DNA of 48,350 bases, taken from Nemertoderma westbladi (lineage: Eukaryota > Xenacoelomorpha > Nemertodermatida > Nemertodermatidae). A program made the translations under genes and the position numbers. Under the pieces are notes generated by a model that saw nothing but the letters and a program-made list of their open reading frames with translations, did not search any database and had not been told where the DNA came from. Of this stretch, positions 29,855 through 42,997 are shown one piece after another. Every line of letters begins with the position of its first letter. Within the stretch, counting starts at the first letter, position 1. The DNA lies in assembly GCA_032718475.1 (NCBI GenBank), contig JAUCBJ010007633.1:1-48350 (forward strand). Direction: 5' to 3'.

Positions 29855-32680
29855 ACTAGGATCGGCATGCTGCATTGCAGCTGCATTTCTAAGAATGCTG
29901 TGCCGGCTTGTCAACAAAATTGCACCGCCACAACTCCCTATCACCCATGACATTTGCTAGATCATCCGCATCTTTAAGGCCAGTGTCCTTTAAGATGCGT
30001 CTCAAGAAAGTCATGGGCTGTCCACCATGCTTATTCACTCCATGAGGCTGCCAAAGTACAAGATTATGCACTGGCTGGTCCTCACGGCGAAAGCAATGTC
30101 CTGCAAAGCGGAGGCGATTTTGTTCTAGTGTCAAGCTTGGGGGAACCAATGAGACACCTCCAATGTTATATAGTGTTTGGTTGGAGATGTGTGCATTGTA
30201 CTTGACACAATGAACCCGGCGTAGCATTCTTGTGAATGTGCCATCCAGAGATTTGGTGTCCTCAGCAGTTAGAGCCCAGCATGGACTCCCGTAGAGGAGA
30301 ACTGGAACTACTGCTGCTCTAAATAATCGGACCTTAAGTTTCCGATTAATTCTCGGTGACTTCCAAATCCTGGAAAGCCTATTCAAGGCTGCCCATGCCT
30401 TTCCCTTACGTATTCGAAGGTCCTCACCTGACTTCCGGATCCATGATCCCAGGTAACAGAAGTCGTCGACATGCTCAAGCATACCATCCTTTGAGCTTAT
30501 GCTCATCCGATCAGAGACTTGCTGAGGACTTTCAAAGTTAACTGTCAGAATTTTGGTCTTTCTGGAGTTAATAAAAAGACCAACACTAGAAGCAGCATGT
30601 TCTAATGAGCTGAGGAGCCGTTGGGCTCCCTCTAATGATTCTGAGAGTACTCCTAAGTCATCAGCAAAGTCTAGATCAGTTAGGTACTTGGCAGGATTTC
30701 CTCAACTTCTGGAGCCAGTAGGTGGAGTTATCATCACCCCATCATCATTATGATGATCTAAGGACATGCGTAGAACATAGTCAACCACAATAATGAATAA
30801 GAATGGTGCAAGTGTGTCTCCTTGGAGGACGCCCCATAACACTTCAAATGGTTCTGTGTCACCGTCAACAGTAGACACAAATGTTGTCGAACCATCGTAT
30901 ACTGATCTGATTGCTGCAATAATTTCATCAGGAATCCCATATAATGAAAGTATGCTGAACATACGTGAGCGAGAGACTGAATCAAAGGCCTTGAAGAAGT
31001 CAACAAAGATAACAGCCAGATGCCTGTCTTTCTTTTTTGATAATTCTTCAATTATCCTTCTAAGTGCCAAAATGGGCTCCATGGTCCCACGACCTTTACG
31101 GAACCCATTCTGATTTCCACGGAGCAGTCTCTCAATGGGATCCCTGATGCGATTTAATAGAATCCTATTGTATAGCTTTGCAGCAATCGAGATCAATGAG
31201 ATTCCCCGAAAAGAACCATAGAGTGTTAGGTTGCCCTTCTTGGGAACTGGCACCAACTTATTTGTTTTCATTTCTTGTGGGACTCTTGTTGTACGGTACA
31301 TGTCTACTATGATGGGATAGATGAGCTTTAAACACTCAGGTATTTTAAAGACCTCAGGGGGAACACCATCTACTCCACTGGCACGATTGGTCTTAATGCT
31401 CTTTGCAGCAGCCTTCACTTCTGCAAAGGAGATATCGCCAATGGGAATATCTGGGAGTACAGACTCAGACACCTTTACTTCTATAAAGTTATCAGGCAAT
31501 ACCCTGTCATTATTGAGGAGCTTTTCAAAGTGGGCTTTCCAACCATTGAGGCGATCGGCTGGTGATTCAGCCTTAACCTTGGTGGTTGGTTGGCTTTTCC
31601 GCCCAGTAAGCAGATTGATCGATTTCCATGCCTGGGATGATTGTCTGCTGTCGTCAGCATCATTGATGGCATCAACCTGTTGGTTTATTAGCTCCTGTAG
31701 ATTAACAGAGTACTGCCTGTTCAGGGACCTAGATGCAGCCTTAACTGCATTCTTGGCCGCTGTAGTCTGTTTGAGTCGGGACTCTTTCTGCGCCTTATGA
31801 AGGTCATTTCGGCACTTTTGAATTTTGTTGTCAGTCCAGGGGGCCCTTTTCCTGTTTCGAGGGTATACAGGAACTGTTTCTGCAGCTGCTAACTTAACTG
31901 CTTCTGTAAAGGCAGTATAGCCCTCACAGTGATCTGCCGCCTCAGAGGCAAGAGCCTCATACCTGTTGCTCAGCTGTAGTGTGAAGCTGGATCTCACACT
32001 TGGCTGTTGCAACAGAGAGCACCAGTCATGCCGCGGCAAGGCAGATTTCGTTGTTCTGCTAGCACGCAGACTAAGTCTTACCTTGGCCACAATAAGGCGG
32101 TGATCACTGGAGAAGGGTCGAAGTGTAAATGCATTACAGTCTAGTATAGAGCTCCTGTATTTCCTACGAAACAGAATATGGTCTATCTGGGACTTGTGAC
32201 CACTGGGTCCACTATGAGTCCATAGCTTTCCAGTTCGCTTCTTGAACTGGGTTCCAGCCGAAAACAATCCATTTCCAGAGATAAAATCCTGAAGATGGAC
32301 AGAATTTCGGTTAACACTATTGCTATAGACCCAGGGCGATGTAGGTGATTGATGCAGACTTGCATTAAAGTCTCCCAGGAATGTTAAGAATGCATGCTGA
32401 TCCACTCCATCAGTAGCTGCTTGTAGATTGTGGTAGAAATTTTCCACCTCCTCTACAGGGGCAACACTAGTTGGAGAGTAGCACACAATCAGAACCACCT
32501 TAGGAAACTTCTTAGCCAGTCTTCCAGAACATGAGAAGTGGCAACGGATGATGCGGTTAGAGATTTGGTCTATTTTGTCCAATGCTGCATGTGCAGTTGG
32601 ATTCATCAATAGACCAATTCCTCCATTGCCGCTATCTTCTGCTGACGCGAGGGCGAGTCGCCAACCGCCCCCCATGTCCT
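29855..32680 (-). mobile_element. APE-type non-LTR retrotransposon (LINE), 5'-truncated, nearly intact reading frame
   Basis: The minus-strand copy runs from about 32680 to a 3' end of AGCATGCCGATCCTAGTAG at 29853-29875. The same 3' terminus, with a short TAG/GTA run, is shared with the copies at 23663-25047 and 47812-48350. The missing 5' part includes the first portion of the endonuclease and any ORF1. It is the best preserved of four family members in the window (the fourth is the fragment at 14595-14970). Confidence 0.93.
29889..32675 (-). pseudogene. LINE endonuclease/reverse transcriptase ORF with one in-frame stop
   Basis: Reading frame of the LINE above, about 929 codons. In order: endonuclease C-terminal half with LGDFNASLH, SQIDHILFR and SSDHRLIV (catalytic-type Asp/Asn and His positions of APE endonucleases); reverse transcriptase with LVPVPKKGNL, GFRKGRGTMEPILALRR, FVDFFKAFDSV (motif A), LQGDTLAPF (motif B) and LDFADDLG (motif C, codons at 30668-30657); then the C-terminal DFCYLGSWIRKSGE and HCFRREDQPVH region, ending in TAG at 29889. 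A TGA at 30704-30702 interrupts the frame between motifs B and C where the copy at 23663 has AGA. Frames before and after are the same, so it is a point nonsense mutation. The N-terminal endonuclease is absent. Confidence 0.9.
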
Positions 32681-35600
32681 TTCTATGCAATATCTATACC
32701 TTATCTATGCAAGTGTTTCATAAAACACTTGCTACCAAACAATCACTTATTTATATAGCTACCATAAAAACATTATGATAAAGAAATAAAAGTCATAATT
32801 AGACAGTAATAAACCTCTAATAACTAAAATTTAAAAAATGCCGATTTGGTGTACATGTACGGTTAGTGTTGATACCGAAAAAAATTATTTTACTATTACG
32901 AGAAATAAAAAGTCAGACAAAAAATGTTTCTTTCTTTTTGTAAAAGAGATAGTTATTACATTAGAGTACGATTAATCTGGAGTTATAATTTTAAATGTTG
33001 TCATGATAGATAAAAGGACAATAAGACCTCCTCACACGGAACAAAAAATTTATCTGAAACTTGTTGCTCGACACGTGGAAAAACTTGTTGCTCAAGAAAA
33101 TAACAATTATTTCGAAATATATAGCTAATATGTCCAGTGCTATATTTATAATATCAAATTTTCTAATATTAGCTAGTATAAAAATGGGATGTAATAATAA
33201 TTTATTTACATTTACAATCGAAAAGAGAATCATTAAAAGTAAATACAAAAAAATAATAATAAAATAATAAAAAAATACTTGTCGCCTCTTAGCGGCCTGC
33301 GTGAGATTTTAAAAATTTCACTAAAAAGAGTAATCCTCCGTTATTTTCCATTTTTATTTTTCGATACCACATTTTTTGGAACCAGCATGATCATTTTCAT
33401 CATATTTTTCACCCACATTTTGTATTTTCGTTTTCTATTTCTGATAATTGACAATTTTGTAAAAATAAAAATTAAATTTTTAAAAACTGAAAAAAACCCA
33501 AATTAAATTAAAAAATTAAATTTTGTCAAGGTAAGAAAAGTGCGTGAAATTACCTTTCATATAAAGCAAAAATTGCAAGATATGGCGGATGAGTAACAGT
33601 ATTTTTCGTGCGAAAAAATGTCATTCTGAGATAATCGCCTTCAAAGTCTTTTACTCGTCAATGTCTTTCTCGCAAAACTACCTGTATGGGGTCTGGTTGG
33701 TTAATGGGGGGTTTTCGGGTCGCTGATTTCATTTCCGATGTCACTTTTAATATTTGGGTGAATGTAGTTTGTCCGTCTGTCGGTTGTCTGTCTGACATTT
33801 GGACAGTAAGCTCGACCTAGTAGTACAGTAGTAGTAGTAGTTGTAGTATTCAGTTATAAGGTTAAAAATATTCTGCAAAGTTTATTAATACATATTGCAG
33901 TTATTGTATGATTTTTTTTATAGATAAATTGTTCAAGTCGAAAGTAATCTGCAGTGCTTTACTGATATCTACTCAAGGAAGCCACGTATACTCCCGGGGT
34001 TGGTTATCACACGTTGTCAACGTGAGTACGCTAGTCTACTGACTATATATTAACAATACTATGTATAGTACGCCTACAGCTGATATCGTAAATGTCAGGG
34101 AATTATTGTAAAAAATGGACGAGTCATTGAAACGTAAGGGAATTTGATATTTCGAGGATAATATGTGTCATAAGCGAAAATGTGTAAAATGTTCTCTGCT
34201 CACGTCGCTCTCCATTCCTTTTCCTCTTATCACTAAATATATATCGTTAAACTCTACTCGCCTGTTTGAGTATAATTGGTCTGTTGTGGTAGTTTGCCAA
34301 TTATCCTGATATTGAAGGACTAACTAATTAAATTTCTATGTAGCTTTTTGGTAATATAATAAAACAAATAAATAAGATAAAGCGGCAAATATAATATACC
34401 GTCGGTATTTTATAAAAATTAGTGTACCTGTTGTAGTCAGGGAATTTTTTATAAAGCAGGGAAAATTAAAATTGAAATAGATTGATTAAGTGAGTACTTT
34501 CTGGCCTAGGCCTTTCTTCAAACTGATATAAACTGATAAACACTAAACCGAACTGTAAAATCTCATGTAATTTTGGGAAATTGTATATCTCCATATTTTT
34601 ATAATTTTCGCTATACCCGTCTAATAAAATGTGCAATTATATAGTTCAACCTATTTTATGCTCGCCCCACTATGTGTCTTATCCTAATACATACATTAGA
34701 GGTAGCGGTAACTTTGTTATTTGCTGTTGTGCAGTGTGGTTTTACAGTTCAGTCTATAGTGTCTGACACTGACAGCGCAGCATGTCGCTTTGTTTCTGAA
34801 TTAACATATCACCTTGAAGGACAGCCCATGACACTTAAAATGGGTCTGTCTGTACATTACACCGTCACCCGCCTGGCTCACGGGACCTGACGAAAAGGGC
34901 TACATTGTAGGGCTCTGCTCCCTAAAAAAAACAAAAAAAAAAACGCTTGAATAATAGTTAATAACGAACGCGATCACTGCGACACATTTTACTACCAGCT
35001 ACTCTCAGCCCCACCCAACTGGGCACTGCCATTATCTTTTAATCGTTTCCTTTTCTATTCTCTTCTCTCAATTATATCCCATCACCTATTTTACCTCTAT
35101 TTCTTACATTTATTTAATTATGATTAATCACCTACCCAATCATCAGTAGGTCTTGGGCATTGTTGCCACGTAAGTACTGTAAGCCCTTATCTTACCAGCC
35201 AACAGTTATCATGCTATCGCTAGGTAGTAGTTATATATTGGCTTCCGCCTATTATGGTTTCCGACACACCAACACACAATGACGCACTCACATCCCCATA
35301 ATTTGTACCGTTCGCTGATGACTCGGAGTTTTAACTCGCCGGCTCGCCCCATAATTACTACTTTTCATGGGAACATGTATGGTTTCTCTTCTCCATCCAA
35401 CCAACCATCTTTGGATGGTTGGTTGCTTAGCAGATAGCAATAGCCAATAAGGACAGGCTCATTTGAAGCCTATAGTGGACTATTTCTTGGACGAGGTTTT
35501 TAGAGGCCATGTTATCTGTTAGTGACAGTTCTTGTATTAATCCATTACATGGAATTGTCTGCATTCTCTGTGTTATTAACTTTATCGTATTTTTGTCTGG

Positions 35601-36009
35601 CTGGCTATTAGTTGTACTGAAGTGGTGTTAACTCGAAACTAAAGTGTTTATGTGTTCTTCCACGTTTTGCAATTCTGGTTTTATAATTCGTCTGTTGTCT
35701 TTGTTAAATTTATAGTTTTGCATCAATTCTCCAATTCGTTTAAGATGTGGGTTATAGTTTTAATTTAATTATTTAATCGTTATCTGTGTGTACTTAATGC
35801 ACTTATATCATTCGTACATCAATATATATTGGAATATTGGGCATTTAAAGTGTAAGTTCAAGTAATACGGTAGGTTTATTTATTTTGGTTAATTCATATA
35901 TTTTTATGCAAAGTTTCGGTACCCGATACATTTAAGTGAAATGTACCGGCGATCAAACTGAACCCCAATTTCTGCAATTACTGTAACAGACGAGTGAGAC
36001 ATAGCAATG
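32681..36009. other. AT-rich intergenic DNA, no supported gene
   Basis: Contains a CTGTCTGT/GTCCGTCTG-type low-complexity stretch at about 33765-33795, a GTAGTAGTAG run at about 33820-33845, an A-rich tract at 34926-34945 and a small hairpin at 35398-35425. Short open frames have no recognisable protein content. Confidence 0.55.
35398..35425. repeat. Perfect 12-bp-stem hairpin
   Basis: CAACCAACCATC, loop TTTG, GATGGTTGGTTG. No gene lies close by; function unknown. Confidence 0.8.
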
Positions 36010-36910
36010 TTCGCCCATGTGAAGAATACCAGGATTTCACTTTTCGGTCGACTTTTTATTGGAATTTTATACCGGTATATGACGATTTTTTATTTTTTTT
36101 AATTTATCTTTATTAAGTGTTTTATTGCGCTTATTTCTGTCTTATAACCTGTACATATACTAATTCGTTTATTGTTTTGGTTAGATTCAGCCCTTCTGTA
36201 ACCTGTGTTTTTGATGAAAACCTGGTATTCTTCACATGGGGGTAACTGCAAAGTGAAATATAACGGTAGAAAGTCTGGTATTATTCACATGGGCCCACAA
36301 TTGGCCACACATTTATTTTTTAACTAAGCAACGCTTTACCATTTTTCTCTATAACTTATTGTTTACTTTAGGTTGAAACCCGACAATTTCTTGGCTTATT
36401 TAACGACCACAGTGACGCTAAAGAAGAAGATATCCAGCGCCAAGGATTCACTGTGCAAAAGTCCTCAGGTTAGAGAATGGATACTAATACAGGTCAGGGA
36501 GTCTGGGGGGGTCTACCACCTGCCAGGGGAACATCGACTCAAGTAATAAACTTCTGATTACGCACACGCAACAATACGAACCTTTGTATTTGACTCGCTG
36601 ACAGTTTGGTTTAGAATAACCGGCCTCCATCGGCCACGATTGATGTACTTCCGTTTTGTTGTAAATATCTCATTGCTGTTCACCCCCATTGTGATCTACC
36701 GTACTATTTAATACAGGCTCAGAAGGGCTGATTCTAACCAAAACAATAAACGCGTAAGTATATACAGGTTATAAGACAGGTATAAGTGCTATACAACACT
36801 AATAAGGATAAATTTTGAGAATAATACTAATTCTTCATAATTTTTTATATAAAATTCAAGTAAAATTCGACCGAAAAGTGAAAACCATAGGAATTCTTCA
36901 CATGGGCGAA
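36010..36910. mobile_element. 901-bp inverted-repeat element
   Basis: Ends TTCGCCCATGTGAAGAAT and its reverse complement. Arms of about 195-200 bp (36010-36205 and 36712-36910) also share TTTCACTTTTCGGTCGA, CTGTCTTATAACCTGTA and CGTTTATTGTTTTGGTTAGA. Extra copies of the terminal word (ATTCTTCACATGGG, ATTATTCACATGGG) sit at 36228-36241 and about 36281-36294. No transposase; a non-autonomous DNA transposon is likely. Confidence 0.78.
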
Positions 36911-38824
36911 TTAAATACTATTATGACCTGGTATAATGGAAATAACACTGGGATTAGTGATAATAAGGTATTTAAAAGTGGTAAAGGATACAGAGCAACC
37001 ATTACACATCACGAAACCTGAAACATTAGTAAGCAGCTTAACATGGGACACATCTATTAATTAATTGTAATCAGTGATATACCCAGTTGTTTATGTCCTA
37101 CTGTGTGCAAATGGAACGTTATCTCTTCCAATTTCAACTCCAGATATATACGGAATTCGTAATGAAACTGATTCTGCTCCGATACCCAATGCATGGCATC
37201 CTAACTGGTTTAAATCTCCCCCTGATATTATATCCTTCTTTTAAGTTTATAAATTGAATTCATTATTCAGCTATCGTAACTCTTCACTTACCCTGGGATT
37301 GGCCTGTCTTGAGACAAGCTTACTTACTTTTTCAAAGTAACTTTATTTCAGCAATGCATATTATTATACCGTGGTCTCCCTCTTGGGAAATTAAACTTCT
37401 TTGCAATGTTATGTCGTAAGGAAATACGAGAATGCACCAGCCTTATCATCATTATTTTGGTTCCGTATGTACCCAGGGAAAACGACTTACTTACAGGTTT
37501 GTTTATATATCGTCTCCGGAAACCCAATCGCAATGTTGTGATTTTCATTAGTTGCTAGCGGCCGTCATTGTTACCCAGCTGAGGTATGAAGCGAATCACC
37601 AACTCCGAGCACTAATCTCCGTTGAAAATATCCCTTGAGACAATGATTTTACCGTAATTAATTAATACCTCATCTTGGACACAACATCCTATAAATCCCT
37701 TGGTTGTTGTTCATCATTTTATCATCTGAAACTGGTTTGGTGTCGTGCCGAGATTTTCAATTGCGTTAGTTTAAATTGGAAATTGAGTTACATTTTTTGA
37801 GGATTCCTTCGTTGGTGGGCTGTTGCTTCACATATGTAATTTATTCCATGGACATTCAAGATTAGCCCTTGGTGGGTTTCTCTGGTGTTTGGAATCCTCA
37901 CGGGTTATGTTCAATGCAAATTTTCATGATAATATCCGTGCATGTCTGCATGTATAAATTTGAAATTAAGCAGGATATTCATGTTGTTGATCCATTCCTC
38001 AACGATCAATCGCTCCATATATTCCATATGCTATGTATACAATTCCATATTGTCGACACGTAAGTAAGATGAAGCGATCGCATTGCGAACGTGAAGATGC
38101 CTCACATACATACATCATCACTCATCAACTTATCTTGCTCACTTGTTTGTCAATATGGAATTACTCACATTGCACTCTGCCAACTCCACGACTGACACAT
38201 GGAGGCAGCTTGAGAAGTAAGTAGGTAGGTTGGTGTTTCTGTTAATCTGTGTAAATGCGAAAGATTGGCACATTCTGGATGCTTTTACAATCTTTTCTAA
38301 CTAATTATCCTGTGTGACAGGCTCCTCCTCCGAGGAGCGTGCCATTGATGCATTAATTAGGCGCGACATGCTTTTGCAGTCATAATTTTATATGTTATGC
38401 ATCACCCACTATAGTTTGAGTTCAATTCCACACAGATCTCCAAGGCTGTGAGAGTACGTGAGTCCTCACCGTTTGTGCATAAAAAGAAGGAGCATTCCGC
38501 ATCCAATAACATCCTAACTGTGGTAACGACAGCTGTATAATAATTGTATTATGGTATTAGCACGAATTAGTAGGAGCTTGCTTACTCTTATATTTCTATA
38601 TAGTAATAAAGCCACTATTATCTGCATGTGTCATACTCCTACCGACCCAACTTCAACGTCACATTGTTACAGCGGAAATATAATTATTTGTTCTGACTCT
38701 ACCTTTTATACTGTGAATGTCATTTGTCCTTTTGTTTTGTAATAAGTGTAGGCCTGCCAACATCAGCCCATAGTTAGTTGGGTTTGTCACTTGGGCTGCT
38801 GTGGGTATGTGACTGTATTTCGCG
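36911..38824. other. Intergenic DNA, no supported gene
   Basis: Several short frames of 60-70 codons, none protein-like. No repeat is recognised apart from scattered simple sequence. Confidence 0.55.
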
Positions 38825-39130
38825 ATCCAGGTGGAGAGCGCAAATGGAGCATTTGCGCCGTGCGAGCGCATGGCCGACGGCGTTGGCCATGTGGTATTGT
38901 TCTAGAATATTACAGTATTATTAATCCCATGTAAAGTTAAAAGTTAAAGCCCATATTGCTGATAGAAAATAACAAATGCCTACCTTGATTTTGTTAAGGT
39001 CAGTTTTGTTTATACTTGAAGGCTTACATATATAAGTATACATGGGCATAATATTCCAAATACTTTTGTTGCGCCTGTCGATTCGTATGAATCGACAGGC
39101 GCATAGACCCCCCCAATTTATATTACTTGC
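38825..39130. repeat. Conserved head element, copy 1, with three hairpins
   Basis: Contains GCGCAAATG-GAG-CATTTGCGC (38838-38858), CATGGCC with GGCCATG (38869-38891) and a 14-bp-stem hairpin GCGCCTGTCGATTC-GTAT-GAATCGACAGGCGC (39071-39102). Homology to the other two copies starts sharply at ATCCAGGTGG and stops after ATTTATATTACTT. Confidence 0.9.
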
Positions 39131-41126
39131 GCATGTACATTAGTAGGCCTACAGAAGTACTTGGGTATTCCTGTATTCACAATATTCAACTACCATATAT
39201 GAAGATAGGGTACGTTTTGACTAAAATTCTGCATCTGATGTAACGTTTTGACTAGGCCTATCTGCCAAAAGAACCTCCACTATATCTGCCCTACATGTAG
39301 GCCTACCATATTATTAAATTATTATTTATACTTCAAAAATTTGTGGCACGAAACACATCACACGAAATGGAATTACAATAAAAGCAGGCCATTTAAAACC
39401 ATCTTCAATCAATTAATTCAGCACCTTGGAAAACCTAATAAAAAAAATTATTCAAATTTGTTGAATTGACAAAGGTGGTTCTGAATTAACGAGACGAGGG
39501 TGGACCCAGAGCTATCGGGGTGGTCCCTGAATTAACGAGTGAGGACCCAGAGTTAATAGGGATATTCCCTGGATTAATAAAAAATAATTAATACCAAAAC
39601 TAATAACAAAAAAAACACCCAAAATATAATACCAGCAAATACAGAAATATACTCATATTAACAAATAACACAAAAATAATTATCTAATAAAAAATTTAAT
39701 ATTGAACTTTTAAAGCTCTAAAATCATAAAGAAAACCCATGAAGGTGTATTCCAATTACAATTGTTCAACCCCAGTGATTTTAAAATACACCAGACATGT
39801 CAGAGAGCATTGTAAGTATTATTTCCTTTGTGCAAAAATTAATTCTTCTTGATATATTATATGCAAAATTTTCATGCATATTCAAACAATCAAAAGCGTG
39901 AAACTGGTAGTCATACAGCAATTGGATGTCTTTAGTAGGATCGGAAACACTCTAGAGAACATTTAAAATAAACTTCATCATTCCAAAGTGAATACTTCTT
40001 GAGATATAGCCTTTCAAAAAATTAACCAATCATAGACCACGTAGCAAAACCCGACAATCCAACAGCTATAAAACATCGTCAGTGAGTTAGGGCATACTCC
40101 AGAGAATATTATTAGCTTTCAAACTTCATCCCAAAGTGAAGCAAACTCGAGTTATCGTCGTTCAAATCATTAGCCAATCAGGCGCCGTATCTGATGACCA
40201 CGGTATGGGGGTGACTTGGGACCTCAACGCGAGATTCAGAACACCATCCAAAACATATTCGCATAAAATCTTATCACTAATTGTCAAGGCCTAGGTAAGT
40301 TTTCAGCGTTTGAATATTTGAGCCAATCAGGTGCCAGATACAGTGACCACGGTACGCGCGTGACCTGAGACCCCAATGGAAGGTTCAGAGTACTGGCCAA
40401 AACATTTTCGCATCAAATTGTACTGTAAAATGTTACTGCATATCAGCAAAGTCACCTACCGGTATTTGATCAGCAAAAGATCAGGTCTGACTGTGTGATT
40501 TGGGTCTGATCATATTTTCCTTTGCATGCATAAGAAGCCCTTCAATGGTCACTATCCGCTACATTGATCTAATCCATATCGTCAGATAGCCCGTGTTGCT
40601 GTTATAAGATTTATTTTGATTTGGTGCGATTTGGGTAATTTTAGTTTTTTTGGGGTAAACTATGGTATTAATAACTTCCAGTAAAATCCCAACGTTAAGA
40701 ACATTGCTAGAAACGTCAATCATCTATAGCCTACAAACTAAGGGTAACTATCAGCCAGTTACTGTACATGGGCAGATGGGTATACTAAGTACAGGAGTAC
40801 CCAGTACTTGGATATTCCTGTATTGACAATACTCAACTATATGAAGATAGGGTACGTTTTGACTAAAATACGGCATCTGATGTAACGTTTTGACTAGGCC
40901 TATCTGCCAAAAGAACCTCCACTAAATATGCCATACATGTAGGCCTACCATACCTGCACCGGTGCTCACTACAGACTGTGGAGATAGCTACCGGCAAGAG
41001 GTGCTTGGTATATAGTTTTAGTCAGTAATGGCATACAGCAACTACTGACTTTATGATTTCATCAAGTTCATCAAACCAGGCTGACGACTCAGCTGTTTAA
41101 TTAATTGCAGCTGGAGTGGATAAATT

Positions 41127-41757
41127 ATTAATTAATTTGGGGAACTTTACTAATTAGTAAAATCGTTAATTAGTTCGATTCAAAAGATTTTAGAGTAATT
41201 ATCATTTGTAAAATAGTAAACCGCTTTGATACACCTTGTGAATAAGGATTTGGGGGACGGGGGGGCAAAGCCCCCCCGCCAATTAGGTAATTAAGTAATT
41301 AGTTAATTACTAATTAACGGTAGGAGATACGGCATCGGCGCCAGAGACTTTTTTGTGTAGAATAAAATTCCGAACAACTTTGTGATGTTACGTTTTTTCA
41401 TAGCTCTTAGTGTTTTCGAGTTACGACGCTAATTAGTTTTCGGCTAATTAGTACTAATTAACAGTAATAGGAGGGCCATAGCGATGACTGAACTTTTTTT
41501 AGATCTTACCGAGATGAACAAAAAAAAACACCGTTGCTAGGGGAAAAACCAAATACTTTTCGAGATAAATCAATTAGAAATCTTTAATCGCTAATTACTA
41601 ATTAATTAATTAACAGATTTTTTCCACAAAAACTCCTAGCTATCGCGCTAGGGCCATCTACCAGATCGCGCAAACAGAATCGTTCTAGCTTTCGCCGTTC
41701 TCCTGGAAAAATCCTTTAAAAATCGACCTAAAAAAGATCAAAGCAAAGTGCCTACTT
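41127..41757. repeat. 631-bp near-identical block, copy 1
   Basis: It matches 45941-46571 at equal length with only about ten visible differences, far fewer than the neighbouring segments of the two units. It is rich in TTAATTA words, includes a GGGGGGGC-AAA-GCCCCCCC-type hairpin near 41257-41280, and has no open frame of note. Confidence 0.9.
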
Positions 41758-41899
41758 GATAGGTAGGTCTCTAGACTGTATAAATTATGAGGTTTGAAGT
41801 TGGTGTTGATGGTGGGTTCTATGTTCCGTTAAATAGGCTGCAGTATCTATGCCTCATAATTCTCTGTCGAGCCTTTGGCTCTCCGGTTGCAGCCAGACC

Positions 41900-42210
41900 A
41901 TCCAGGTGGAGAGCGCAAATGGAGCATTTGCGCCGTGCGAGCGCATGGCCGACGGCGTTGGCCATGTGGTATTGTTCTAGAATATTACAGTATTATTAAT
42001 GCCATGTAAAGTTAAAAGTTAAAGCTCATGTTGCTGATGGAAAATAACAAATGCCTACCTTGATTTTGTTAAGGTCAGTTTTGTTTATACTTGAAGGCTT
42101 ACATATATAAGTATACATGGGCATAATATTCCAAATACTTTTGTTGCGCCTGTCGATTCGTATAAATCGACAGGCGCATAGACCACCCCCTCCCCAATTT
42201 ATATTACTTG
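41900..42210. repeat. Conserved head element, copy 2
   Basis: Same hairpins as copy 1; the long hairpin is at 42146-42177 with a 13-bp stem (one base changed next to the loop). Homology with copy 3 continues beyond the head to about 42440. Confidence 0.9.
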
Positions 42211-42976
42211 TGTATTATTATTTGTGGAAGTAACACATAACCCTAAGCTGGTGGAAGTGGAGGTCTTTTGGAACACACCAGAGATACCAGAGAACATTAT
42301 ATAAATTATAATTCTTTGCACTAAAGTGAATTATTCTTGAAATTATGTGCAAAATTTTCAACCATGCATACGAATCAGTAGTCATCAATAATAATATATA
42401 CAGTATTCCACAACAATTAGTTATTGTAAATATACTGTATGTTAAATGAACCACACAAAATGGTATTACTATACAAGCAACTTATTTAAAACCATTTTCA
42501 ATCAATTCAGCACTTTAGAAAACCTTATGATATAAAAAAAATTCATTCGATTTTTTTGAGGTAATAGAGACGGTTCTGAATTAACAAGGGTGGACCCTGA
42601 GCTAACAAGGGTGGCCCTGAGTTAACGTGTGAGGACCCTGAGTTAATACGAGTGTTCCCTGGATTAATAAAAAATAATTAACACCAAAACTAATAACAAA
42701 TTAAACACCAAAAATACAATACCAGCAAATACAGAAACACTTAAGTTCTACTTAATTACAAAGAAAACCCCATGAAGATGTATTCCAATTACAATTGTTC
42801 AATCCCAGTTACTTTTGGAACACACCAGACATGTCAGAGAGCATTATAAGTGTCGTTTCCTTGCACAAAAATGAATTCTTCTTGATAAATTATGTGCACA
42901 ATTTTCAAACATATTCAAACAATCAAAAGTGTGGAATCGGTAGTCATACAACAAATTTGGAAACATTTTTTTAGGT

Positions 42977-42997
42977 GGGGGGGGGGGGGGGGGGGGG
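42977..42997. repeat. Run of 21 G
   Basis: Uninterrupted poly-G followed by more G-rich sequence. A similar run occurs at the comparable point of unit 3 (47265-47282). Confidence 0.95.

Larger units (their letters stand above)
38825..41899. repeat. Complex tandem unit 1 (about 3.1 kb)
   Basis: Order of segments: conserved head (38825-39130); a 170-bp segment at about 39140-39310 repeated at about 40785-40955; a GGACCCAGAGTTAATA/CCTGGATTAATAAAAAATAA block (about 39340-39925); several diverged roughly 120-bp repeats containing CAAAGTGAA and GCCAATCAGG (39930-40195); an ACCACGGTA block (40195-40600); a block ending in CAGGCTGACGACTCAGC (about 40960-41100); the highly conserved 631-bp block (41127-41757); and a 140-bp joint. 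Most segments recur in the same order in the next unit at about 75-85% identity by eye. No coding content. Confidence 0.85.

Noticed and set aside
30702-30704. TGA as selenocysteine or programmed readthrough in the LINE
   Set aside because: Sister copy has AGA here and no supporting element is seen; a point nonsense mutation is simpler.
34672-34945. SINE ending in the A-rich tract
   Set aside because: There is an A-rich tail but I could not find pol III boxes or a second copy in the window.
39140-40955. LTR retrotransposon bounded by 170-bp direct repeats
   Set aside because: No TG...CA ends, primer-binding site or coding content; the repeats fit internal duplication within the tandem unit.
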